DNA of 64,000 bases from Variovorax ginsengisoli (lineage in GTDB: Bacteria > Pseudomonadota > Gammaproteobacteria > Burkholderiales > Burkholderiaceae_C). The stretch is from assembly GCF_030811835.1 (NCBI RefSeq), contig NZ_JAUSRO010000008.1, positions 186,001 through 250,000 of the forward strand, read 5' to 3'. A model generated the notes under the pieces. The model did not search any database. It saw only the letters and a program-made list of their open reading frames with translations, and was not told where the DNA came from. Below are positions 54,425-61,788 of the stretch, piece by piece; the stretch's first letter is position 1, and the number at the start of each line of letters is the position of its first letter. The translations under genes were made by a program, and so were the position numbers.

Positions 54425-54440
54425 TGGCACAGGGTTTGCC
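54425..54440 (+). promoter_or_regulatory. Sigma-54 promoter upstream of opgH
   Basis: TGGCAC-N5-TTGC is a full match to the -24/-12 core (GG at 54426, GC at 54438, ten bases between). The predicted start is near 54451, giving a leader of about 215 nt to the opgH ATG at 54666. Confidence 0.75.
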
Positions 54441-54665
54441 CCTGTACAGGCATGACAGCACAAATCAGCCCCTCTTTCGCGATGCGCCCGCAGCGTGATG
54501 GCTTGCGGCAAAAGCAGTTTTCCCTCTCACGGCCCCGTGTCGCGGGACATCCCCTGGCCGCCATCGATGCGGCCAACGGCCTCTTTGCAGATTCCGTCTT
54601 CAAGCGCCTTCCGGCAATTGGCGACACCCCTTCTTCCCTCAACAAGCAACGTTGGTAATCCCACC

Positions 54666-56681
54666 ATGAAGCCAAACGATTTCTCCCAGTTGAGCGTCCT
54701 CGACGAGGCCGACTTCAGCCATCGCAGCGCGGTGCGTGAAGAGCGCCACCCCAATGCCGTCACCGCACCGCCGATCAACCGCGGTTCGATGACACCGCGC
54801 CCGTGGCGTGGTTTCTGGAACAGCCTGGGCACCGCTGCCCTGGTCAAGCTCGGCGCTGGCCGTGACAAGGCTGCGCCCATCAAGACCCGTGGCGACACCG
54901 GTCCGGCCCAGCCATGGGAACGTGCTGCCAAGCAGCGCCGCACCGCGTTCATGCTGCTCACGCTGCTGAGCACGGTGATCGCTTCGACGCTGTTTGCCAG
55001 CGTGCAACCCGACTACGACAACGTCTGGCTCGAATACGGCCAGATCGGCCTGTACGGCCTGCTGTCGGGCTGGGTCGTGACCGGTTTCGTGACCGCGCTC
55101 ATGGGCTTCTATGTTTCCGTGCGCGGCGACAAGCACGCGCTGTCGGCCAAGCAGGTCGTCGACCACCCCATGAACCCCGAAGCACGCACGGCGATCATCA
55201 TGCCGATCTGCAATGAGGACGTGGCCACGGTGTTCGCCGGCCTGCGCGCCACCTGCGAATCGGTTGCCGCCACCGGCCATTCGAAGCAGTTCGACGTGTT
55301 CGTGCTGTCGGACAGCTACAACCCTGAAACGGCCGCTGCAGAACGCGCCGCATGGGAAGACCTGCGCGCCGCGCTGGCCACCAGCCCGAACCAGCCGCAG
55401 GTCGAGGTGTACTACCGCCTGCGCACCCGCCGCACGCATCGCAAGGCCGGCAACGTGGCCGACTTCTGCCGCCGCTGGGGCAAGGACTACCGCTACATGG
55501 TCGTGCTTGATGCCGACTCGGTCATGAGCGGCGACTGCCTGACCTCGATGGTCAAGCTGATGGAAGCCAACCCCACCGCCGGCATCATCCAGACCGCGAC
55601 GCAGGCCATCGGCCACGTCACCCTGCACGCCCGTGCCCAGCAGTTCGCCTCCCGCGTGACCGGTCGGCTGTTCACGCTCGGCATGCAGTTCTGGCAGCTC
55701 GGCGAGTCCCACTACTGGGGCCACAACGCCATCATCCGCGTTCAGCCTTTCATGGAACATTGCGCGCTGGCCCCGATCAAGGGCACCGGCGGCATGTCCG
55801 GCGGCATCATGTCGCACGACTTCGTCGAAGCCGCGCTGATGCGCCGTGCCGGCTACCACGTGTGGCTGGTGTCCGACCTGGTCGGCAGCTACGAACAGCA
55901 ACCGCCGGACCTGCTGGCCGAATTGCAGCGTGACCGCCGCTGGTGCCAGGGCAACCTGCAGAACGCCCGCCTGATGGCCGAGCCCGGCATCAACCCGGTG
56001 CACCGCGCGATGTTCGTGACCGGCACCATGGCCTATGTGTCTGCGCCGCTGTGGCTCGCCTTCCTGACGCTGGGCACGGCCCTGTGGCTGAGTGGTTCGA
56101 GCCTGGTCTCCAGCTTCAATGTGCTGCCGATGGAGCTCGCCGGCCTGTGGCTGTGGACGCTGTGCCTGCTGTTCCTGCCCCGCATCCTCGGCGTCGCTGC
56201 CGTGTTGATGCGTGGTGAACAGAACCAGTACGGTGGTGTGTGGGGTCTGGCCAAGAGCACGGCGCTGGAAAGCGCCCTGGCCATCGTGCAAGCCCCGGTC
56301 CGCATGCTGGCGCACTCGCTGTTCGTCGTGGTTGCCCTCACCGGCATCAAGCTCGACTGGAAGTCGCCTCCTCGTGAAGCCAATGCCGTGCCCTGGAAGA
56401 TCGCTGCATCGCAGCTCGCGCCGATGAGCCTGGTGGTCGCTGCACTGGCTGCAGGCATTGCGATGATCGATCCGAGCGCGCTGGTCTGGCTGATGCCTGT
56501 GGGTCTGCCGCTGCTGCTGGCGATTCCGCTGACCGTGCTGACCAGCCAGATCGCGCTGGGCACCACGCTGCGCGATCGTGGTTTCTTGTTGATTCCCGAG
56601 GAATCGCGTTCGCCGGCCGTGCTGCGCCGGGCCTGGATGCACGCGGTGCGCCTGGCGCGTCCTGCGCTGGCTGCCGCTTGA
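54666..56681 (+). CDS. opgH: Glucan biosynthesis glucosyltransferase OpgH (MdoH)
   Basis: 671 residues, a multi-pass family 2 glucosyltransferase that makes the beta-1,2 backbone of osmoregulated periplasmic glucans. Catalytic motifs: MPICNEDVATVFAGL, the metal-binding DADS in MVVLDADSVMSG, the HDFVEA block that stands in for the third Asp region, and the QxxRW-type QRDRRWCQGN. About six to eight helices flank the cytoplasmic catalytic domain. opgG is not adjacent, unlike the enteric opgGH operon. It is the only gene between the sigma-54 promoter and the terminator at 56695. Confidence 0.94.
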   Translation: MKPNDFSQLSVLDEADFSHRSAVREERHPNAVTAPPINRGSMTPRPWRGFWNSLGTAALVKLGAGRDKAAPIKTRGDTGPAQPWERAAKQRRTAFMLLTLLSTVIASTLFASVQPDYDNVWLEYGQIGLYGLLSGWVVTGFVTALMGFYVSVRGDKHALSAKQVVDHPMNPEARTAIIMPICNEDVATVFAGLRATCESVAATGHSKQFDVFVLSDSYNPETAAAERAAWEDLRAALATSPNQPQVEVYYRLRTRRTHRKAGNVADFCRRWGKDYRYMVVLDADSVMSGDCLTSMVKLMEANPTAGIIQTATQAIGHVTLHARAQQFASRVTGRLFTLGMQFWQLGESHYWGHNAIIRVQPFMEHCALAPIKGTGGMSGGIMSHDFVEAALMRRAGYHVWLVSDLVGSYEQQPPDLLAELQRDRRWCQGNLQNARLMAEPGINPVHRAMFVTGTMAYVSAPLWLAFLTLGTALWLSGSSLVSSFNVLPMELAGLWLWTLCLLFLPRILGVAAVLMRGEQNQYGGVWGLAKSTALESALAIVQAPVRMLAHSLFVVVALTGIKLDWKSPPREANAVPWKIAASQLAPMSLVVAALAAGIAMIDPSALVWLMPVGLPLLLAIPLTVLTSQIALGTTLRDRGFLLIPEESRSPAVLRRAWMHAVRLARPALAAA

Positions 56682-56694
56682 GTCGGCTCTTCCC

Positions 56695-56730
56695 CCATGA
56701 AAAAACCGCCTTCGGGCGGTTTTTTCATGG
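56695..56730. terminator. Strong bidirectional terminator after opgH
   Basis: A perfect 16-bp stem (CCATGAAAAAACCGCC / GGCGGTTTTTTCATGG) with a TTCG tetraloop and T-runs in both directions. It separates opgH from the convergent unknown gene. Confidence 0.92.
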
Positions 56731-56754
56731 GCTCGCGGTGGAAGCGCCGCTGAA

Positions 56755-57231
56755 TCAGGCCACCCGCGGCTTGAGAATACGAAGCCCGGTCGACGGTGCT
56801 GGCCACAGTTGCAGGCGATAGTGGTCGCGCCCCTCGAGCCCATCTTCGGACACCGAATCCAGCGCCCCGTAGGAGATGCGAACGCGGTAGCTGCCCGGCT
56901 CGACGTCGATCCTGGGCGCGTCAGGAAAATAATCCGTGCATCCCGCGATCACGATGCGGCCCGAGGGCACCTCCAAGGCGCATTCGGCCACGTAGTCCCA
57001 CGATTCAAAATCCGGATCGGGCTGCGCGCCGGCCACTTCCACCGCCACGGGGACGCTCATGTTGCGAACCGTCCCGATGCCGATGGTGCCGGGAGGCGCG
57101 ACCACCAGCAGGCGCTCCACGGCTTCGTCCGTCCAGCACGCGCCGAGATTGCTTTCGGCGGACTCGTCCTGAAGGTAGAACTGGAAGTAGTCTGCGAAGA
57201 CATCGTATTCAAACCGGCGCGGGGTCTTCAT
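56755..57231 (-). CDS. Conserved protein of unknown function (158 residues)
   Basis: 158 residues, no signal peptide or membrane helix, acidic and rich in aromatic residues. It begins MKTPRRFEYDVFADYFQFYL and contains GTIGIGTVRNMSVPVAVEV and IDVEPGSYRVRISYGALD, a beta-rich pattern. I do not recognise a named family; it recalls short proteins of the 'competence protein ComJ/immunity-like' size class, but there is no support for that role. It lies 14 nt after terC, on the same strand, so it may share that transcript. Confidence 0.6.
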   Translation of the reverse strand: MKTPRRFEYDVFADYFQFYLQDESAESNLGACWTDEAVERLLVVAPPGTIGIGTVRNMSVPVAVEVAGAQPDPDFESWDYVAECALEVPSGRIVIAGCTDYFPDAPRIDVEPGSYRVRISYGALDSVSEDGLEGRDHYRLQLWPAPSTGLRILKPRVA

Positions 57232-57245
57232 GGCAAAGCGCCGTT

Positions 57246-58025
57246 TCAGGACGTCTGGCTGCGCGCGCGCCGTGACAGCATGTTGAGCACTTCCACCAGT
57301 GTGGAAAAAGCCATGGCTGCGTAGATGTAACCCTTGGGTACATGCACACCGAAGCCGTCCGCGATCAGCACGGCGCCGATCATGAGCAGGAAGCCGAGCG
57401 CCAGCATCACGACGGTCGGATTGCGGTTGATGAAATTGGCCAGCGGCTCGGCCGCGATCAGCATGACGGTCACGGCCGTGACCACTGCGATCACCATCAC
57501 CGCTAGGTTGTCGGTCATGCCGACGGCCGTCAGGATGGAATCGACTGAAAACACCATGTCGAGCAGGACGATCTGGATGAGCACTGACGAGAACGCGATG
57601 GTGGCTACCGCTTTGCCGTCCGCCGTGACGATGGCAGGTGTCGGGTCGACATGGTGGTGGATTTCCTTGGTGGCCTTCCAGATCAGGAACAGGCCGCCGG
57701 CAATCAGGATCAGATCGCGCCACGAAAACTGGGTTTCGAAACTCGGCACGCCGGCGGCATCGAGCGCGCCCTTCAGTCCGAGATCGAAGACCGGCGCCGT
57801 GAGACCGACCAGCCACGCGATCATGGACAGCAGCGCGAGGCGCATGACCAGCGCGAGCGAAATGCCGATGCGGCGTGCCCGTTTGCGCTGGTGCTCGGGC
57901 AGCTTGTTGGACAGGATCGAAATGAAGATGAGGTTGTCGATGCCCAGCACAACCTCCATGATCACCAGCGCAATCAGCGCCGCCCAGGCGGTCGGATCCG
58001 AGAAAAGGGCTTGAAGACTTTGCAC
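57246..58025 (-). CDS. TerC family integral membrane protein
   Basis: 259 residues with seven to eight helices. The family markers [17 protein letters not shown] and [18 protein letters not shown] carry the paired Asp residues thought to bind a metal ion. TerC/Alx/YkoY proteins are linked to manganese efflux or metal loading of secreted enzymes; this one resembles the YgdQ/YoaE-type short group. A GTG start at 58025 with AAGGA 5 nt upstream is used; the ATG five bases upstream is out of frame. I looked for a yybP-ykoY riboswitch upstream and did not see one. Confidence 0.88.
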   Translation of the reverse strand: MQSLQALFSDPTAWAALIALVIMEVVLGIDNLIFISILSNKLPEHQRKRARRIGISLALVMRLALLSMIAWLVGLTAPVFDLGLKGALDAAGVPSFETQFSWRDLILIAGGLFLIWKATKEIHHHVDPTPAIVTADGKAVATIAFSSVLIQIVLLDMVFSVDSILTAVGMTDNLAVMVIAVVTAVTVMLIAAEPLANFINRNPTVVMLALGFLLMIGAVLIADGFGVHVPKGYIYAAMAFSTLVEVLNMLSRRARSQTS

Positions 58026-58196
58026 GACATTCCTTGGCTGAATCAGTTGGCCCGGATGATGCCTGCGACCCGCCGGCCACGGCGGATTTCCACTATTTCG
58101 GATGGGCCCATTTCATGGGCGCGATCAGGTAAACGCCACCCTCCGGATTGGTGTGAAGGGTGTCTCGGCCTCGGTGGAGGGAAAAGACAGTTCAGA

Positions 58197-59585
58197 TCAG
58201 AAAGGCAGCTTCGGCCCCCCTGGCCCGCCCATGCCCGGCATTCCCTTCATGCCGCCCATCTTCTTCATCATCTTCATCAGGCCGCCGCCCTTCATCTTCT
58301 TCATCATGGTCTGCATCTGCTCGAATTCGTTGAGCAGGCGGTTCACTTCCTGGACCTGCACACCCGCGCCAGCGGCAATGCGGCGCTTGCGGGTGGCCTT
58401 GAGCAGCTCGGGCTTGCGGCGCTCCAGCGGCGTCATGCTCTGGATGATGCCTTCCTTGCGGCGGATGTCGCGCTCGGCACGGGTCATGTCGGCCTCGGTC
58501 GCCTTGGCGGCCATTTGCTGAGGCAGCTTGTCCATGAGGCTCGAGAGGCCGCCCATCTGCTTCATCTGCTGCAACTGGCCAAGGAAATCGTCCAGGTCGA
58601 AGCCCGCGCCGCTCTTGACCTTGGCGGCGAGCTTCTGGGCCGCGGCGACGTCGACGCCAGCGGTGACCTGCTCGACCAGCGCGACGATGTCGCCCATGCC
58701 CAGGATGCGGCCGGCATGGCGCTCCGCGTCGAACACCTCCAGCCCGTCGATCTTCTCGCTGGTGCCGGCGAACTTGATCGGCACGCCGGTGATCTGCCGC
58801 ACCGACAGCGCCGCACCGCCGCGCGAGTCGCCGTCGGTCTTGGTCAGGATGATGCCGGTCAGCGGCAGCGCTTCCTTGAAGGCCTTGGCCGTGTTCACCG
58901 CATCCTGGCCCTGCATGGCGTCGACGACGAACAGCGTTTCGACCGGTTTGAGTTCGGCGTGCAGCTGCTTGATTTCGGTCATCAGCACCTCGTCGATCGC
59001 CAGGCGGCCGGCGGTGTCGACCAGCAGCACGTCGAAGAAGTGGCGGCGGGCATGGTCGAGCGCAGCGCGGGCGATGTCCAGCGGCTTCTGGTCGGGGGTG
59101 CTCGGGAACCATTCGGCGCCAGCCTGCTTCGTCACCGTCTTGAGCTGTTCGATGGCCGCCGGACGGTACACGTCGCCCGAGACGGTCAGCACCTTCTTTT
59201 TGCGCTTCTCGATCAGGTGCTTGGCCAGCTTGGCGGTGGTGGTGGTCTTGCCGGCGCCCTGCAGGCCGGCCATGAGGATCACGGCCGGGGGCTGCGCCAC
59301 CAGGTTGATGTCGGAGACACCCTCGCCCATGGTGGCGGCGAGTTCGCGGTTGACAATGCCCACCAGCGCCTGGCCAGGCTTGAGCGAGCCCAGCACATCC
59401 TGGCCGAGCGCCTTGTCCTTGACGCGCGCGATGAAGTCGCGCACCACCGGCAGCGCCACGTCGGCCTCGAGCAGGGCCATGCGCACCTCGCGCAGCATGT
59501 CCTGCACGTTGGCTTCGGTGATGCGGGCCTGGCCGCTCATCGTCTTGACGAGGCGGGAGAATTTTTCTGTGAGGGCGGTGGCCAT
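58197..59585 (-). CDS. ffh: Signal recognition particle protein Ffh
   Basis: 462 residues. N domain (about 1-90), then the GTPase G domain with GLQGAGKTTTTAKLAKHL, DTAGRLAIDE and ILTKTDGDSRGGAAL, and a methionine-rich M domain ending MMKKMKGGGLMKMMKKMGG for signal-peptide and 4.5S RNA binding. All functional elements are intact. It directs ribosome-nascent chains to the membrane via FtsY. Divergent from the cytochrome c assembly gene, as usual in betaproteobacteria. Confidence 0.98.
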   Translation of the reverse strand: MATALTEKFSRLVKTMSGQARITEANVQDMLREVRMALLEADVALPVVRDFIARVKDKALGQDVLGSLKPGQALVGIVNRELAATMGEGVSDINLVAQPPAVILMAGLQGAGKTTTTAKLAKHLIEKRKKKVLTVSGDVYRPAAIEQLKTVTKQAGAEWFPSTPDQKPLDIARAALDHARRHFFDVLLVDTAGRLAIDEVLMTEIKQLHAELKPVETLFVVDAMQGQDAVNTAKAFKEALPLTGIILTKTDGDSRGGAALSVRQITGVPIKFAGTSEKIDGLEVFDAERHAGRILGMGDIVALVEQVTAGVDVAAAQKLAAKVKSGAGFDLDDFLGQLQQMKQMGGLSSLMDKLPQQMAAKATEADMTRAERDIRRKEGIIQSMTPLERRKPELLKATRKRRIAAGAGVQVQEVNRLLNEFEQMQTMMKKMKGGGLMKMMKKMGGMKGMPGMGGPGGPKLPF

Positions 59586-59662
59586 GAGCGGGATGCCTTT
59601 GCCCGCGGTGCGCGGGCCGATGAAACGGGACGCGACACGGCGTGCGCGCGGCCCGGGGGAGA

Positions 59663-59668
59663 TAAACT
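59663..59668 (+). promoter_or_regulatory. -10 box adjacent to the cytochrome c assembly gene start
   Basis: TAAACT ends 6 nt before the ATG at 59675, predicting a leaderless transcript. Confidence 0.35.
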
Positions 59669-59674
59669 AGCCTG

Positions 59675-60481
59675 ATGATTTTAGCGATCCCCTCTCCACT
59701 TGGCGTGGCACTGGGCATCGCCACTGCGGCAGCCTACGGCTTCATCGCTGCCATGGCGTCGCGGCTGACCCGGCAGACGGCCCAGGGCTTGCTCGCGCTG
59801 GCATGGCTGCTGCATGGTCTGGCGCTCGCCTGGGGCCTGACCAGCGGCGTGCCGCATTTCGGTTTCGCGCCCGCGCTGTCGGTCACGGCCTGGCTGGTGC
59901 TGACGGTCTATGCCATTGAAAGCCGCATGTTCCCGCAGTTAGCGGTGCGCCGCGTGCTCGCCGGGCTGGGCGCAGCCGTCGTGCTGACGGCCATCGTGTT
60001 TCCGGGCACGCCGCTGCACGTGAGTGCATCGCCCTGGCTGCCGCTGCACCTGGCGCTGGGCATCGCGTCGTACGGGCTGTTCGGCGCGGCCGTGGTTCAT
60101 GCATGGCTCACCCTTCGCGCCGAAAAGCAGATCCGCCTGGTCGCGGGTCCGCAGACCGGCGTGCCGCTGCTCACGCTCGAACGCCTGACCTTCCGCTTCG
60201 TCACGGCCGGCTTCGTGTTGCTGTCGGCCACGCTCCTGGCGGGCGTGCTGTTCGGCGAGACCCTCTACGGCACCGCGGCCCGCAACTGGAAGTGGGACCA
60301 CAAGACCGTGTTCTCGCTGCTCGCCTGGGTCGTCTTTGCCATCCTGCTGATCGGGCGGGCGCGCTTTGGCTGGCGCGGCCGTACGGCGCGTCGCGTGCTC
60401 TACGTGGGCGCGGCGCTGCTGCTGCTGGCCTACGTCGGCTCGCGCTTCGTGCTCGAAGTGCTCCTGCACCGCGCCGCCTGA
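59675..60481 (+). CDS. CcsA/HemX-like cytochrome c assembly protein
   Basis: 268 residues with eight predicted helices. The WD-like motif (ETLYGTAARNWKWDHKTVFS) and conserved His residues (LHGLALAWG, PLHLALGIASYGLFG, WDHK) match the CcmC/CcsA superfamily branch called YpjD or HemX-like inner-membrane protein. This group is found next to ffh in many proteobacteria; a role in heme handling is expected from the family but not demonstrated. Confidence 0.88.
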   Translation: MILAIPSPLGVALGIATAAAYGFIAAMASRLTRQTAQGLLALAWLLHGLALAWGLTSGVPHFGFAPALSVTAWLVLTVYAIESRMFPQLAVRRVLAGLGAAVVLTAIVFPGTPLHVSASPWLPLHLALGIASYGLFGAAVVHAWLTLRAEKQIRLVAGPQTGVPLLTLERLTFRFVTAGFVLLSATLLAGVLFGETLYGTAARNWKWDHKTVFSLLAWVVFAILLIGRARFGWRGRTARRVLYVGAALLLLAYVGSRFVLEVLLHRAA

Positions 60482-60523
60482 AGGCTCTACCTCTCCCACC
60501 GAGCGTCTCTTGCACGCCTGTCC

Positions 60524-60784
60524 ATGAAATACCTGATCGTCTTCTTCGTCGTTTTCTTCGCGATCTGGCACTGGCGCAAGAGCCGGCGAGACGCGTTGCG
60601 CGCGCGTCAGGCGGCAGAACCCCGCCCCGCGCCCAAGGCGGTCGGCGCACCGCAGGACATGCTGCGTTGCGCGCACTGCGGCCTGCATCTGCCTGCCGCC
60701 GATGCAGTGCGCGGCGCGCGCGGCGGCATGTACTGCAGCCAGGCCCACCTGCAGGCGGCCGAACGCGCCACGCCGCGCACCTGA
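60524..60784 (+). CDS. PP0621 family small membrane/zinc-ribbon protein
   Basis: 86 residues. One N-terminal helix (MKYLIVFFVVFFAIWHW) is followed by a basic linker and a zinc-binding-like tail: CAHCGLHLP then MYCSQAHLQ. This is the PP0621 layout, small proteins of unknown function common near ampD in beta- and gammaproteobacteria. It is 42 nt after the CcsA-like gene and 34 nt before ampD, so the three probably form one transcript. Confidence 0.85.
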   Translation: MKYLIVFFVVFFAIWHWRKSRRDALRARQAAEPRPAPKAVGAPQDMLRCAHCGLHLPAADAVRGARGGMYCSQAHLQAAERATPRT

Positions 60785-60818
60785 CGCGGTCGTCGCGTTC
60801 CTCGCACTGCACGTTGCC

Positions 60819-61424
60819 GTGACCCCGCTTTCTTCACATCCAGCCCGCATCCCGGAGGTCGCTCTCTGGCACGAAGGCTGGTACCGCGAGGCCCTGCACC
60901 TGCCCTCGCCCAACTTCGGCCCGCGGCCGGTCGGCGCGCAGATCGACCTGGTGGTGCTGCATTCGATCAGCCTGCCGCCGGGCTGCTATGGCGGCGACGA
61001 GGTGCAGCGCCTGTTCACCAACCGGCTCGACTGGGATGCGCACCCCTACTTCCAGCAGATCCGCGGCATCGAGGTATCGGCCCATTTCTTTCTTCGGCGT
61101 ACAGGCGAACTCTGGCAGTTCGTCAGCTGCGATGCGCGGGCCTGGCATGCCGGGCCGTCGGCCTGGCGCGGACGCGGCAACTGCAACGACGACTCCATCG
61201 GCATCGAACTCGAAGGCTTGGAGGGCGAGCACTTCGAGGATGCGCAGTACGTGGCGCTCGCACGCCTGTGTCCTGCGCTGGCAAGCCGCTACCCCCTGCA
61301 CTTCATCGCCGGGCACGAGCACGTGGCACCGGGGCGCAAGCAGGATCCGGGTCCGGGGTTCGACTGGCAGCGGCTTCGCGCCTCGCTGAATTGGGACGCG
61401 GCGGCTTTTCCTCCCGGCATGTGA
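60819..61424 (+). CDS. ampD: 1,6-anhydro-N-acetylmuramyl-L-alanine amidase AmpD
   Basis: 201 residues from a GTG at 60819, the only start in frame close to the family N-terminus; ribosome site weak. Zinc ligands are the His in DLVVLHSISLPPG, the His of FIAGHEHVAPGRKQDPGPGF and its Asp; the catalytic Lys lies in the same block. It cuts the peptide from recycled anhydro-muropeptides in the cytoplasm, and its loss derepresses AmpC beta-lactamase where an ampR-ampC pair exists. Confidence 0.93.
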   Translation: MTPLSSHPARIPEVALWHEGWYREALHLPSPNFGPRPVGAQIDLVVLHSISLPPGCYGGDEVQRLFTNRLDWDAHPYFQQIRGIEVSAHFFLRRTGELWQFVSCDARAWHAGPSAWRGRGNCNDDSIGIELEGLEGEHFEDAQYVALARLCPALASRYPLHFIAGHEHVAPGRKQDPGPGFDWQRLRASLNWDAAAFPPGM

Positions 61425-61663
61425 AAAACACGGGGCCTCGCTGAAATTTTTCCAATCGATGGGGCGCAGCCGATGTGGTTACGCAACAGCATCGGCCCAT
61501 CGGCAGGCGAAATGCAGAGCGAGCAGCCATGCGGCCTGGAAGCCGGAAAGCGCCCGAAACCCGCATGAAGCTTGGCTTTCACAGGCATGACACAGTACTG
61601 ACGCGGGCTGGTGTGCAATGGGCCGTCCAGCAGCATTTTTTCCGCTCACCTTCTCGGAACAAA

Positions 61664-61679
61664 ACGCTACATCTAGTGG
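61664..61679. promoter_or_regulatory. NrdR box 1 (imperfect)
   Basis: ACGCTACATCTAGTGG matches 12 of 16 positions of the NrdR consensus ACACWATATATWGTGT. It lies 31 bp (three helical turns) from box 2, the spacing typical of paired NrdR boxes, and directly upstream of the -35. Confidence 0.55.
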
Positions 61680-61708
61680 TTGTGGGCCCTTTTGACCCCA
61701 GATATAGT
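61680..61708 (+). promoter_or_regulatory. nrdA promoter
   Basis: TTGTGG (-35, 61680-61685) and TATAGT (-10, 61703-61708) are 17 nt apart. The -10 lies inside NrdR box 2, so the repressor would block RNA polymerase. Predicted leader about 75 nt. Confidence 0.5.
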
Positions 61709-61710
61709 GT
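61695..61710. promoter_or_regulatory. NrdR box 2
   Basis: ACCCCAGATATAGTGT matches 13 of 16 consensus positions with a perfect right half. It covers the predicted -10 box. Confidence 0.6.
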
Positions 61711-61788
61711 GCTCCTGGCTCGGCGCTGGCCGCCGAAACGATCGCCGCAATGGCCATCGATCCTACCGATTTCCCCTTGAGGACCTCC

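Larger units (their letters stand above)
54243..54665. other. Regulatory intergenic region between glrR and opgH
   Basis: 423 bp. It holds two GlrR-type upstream sites, an IHF-like site, a sigma-54 promoter and a leader of about 215 nt before opgH. No clear terminator is seen after glrR or inside the leader, and no small protein with a ribosome site. Confidence 0.7.
61425..61788. other. nrdA upstream region
   Basis: 364 bp. The proximal 125 bp holds two NrdR-box-like sites and a promoter. The distal part (61425-61650) shows no gene, hairpin terminator or other clear motif. Confidence 0.5.

Noticed and set aside
54639..56843. A 734-codon open frame antisense to opgH
   Set aside because: Runs through the strong terminator and mirrors opgH codons; not a gene.
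58026..58196. yybP-ykoY manganese riboswitch upstream of terC
   Set aside because: Such switches often precede TerC-family genes, but I found no matching conserved loops or paired stems in this 170-bp gap.
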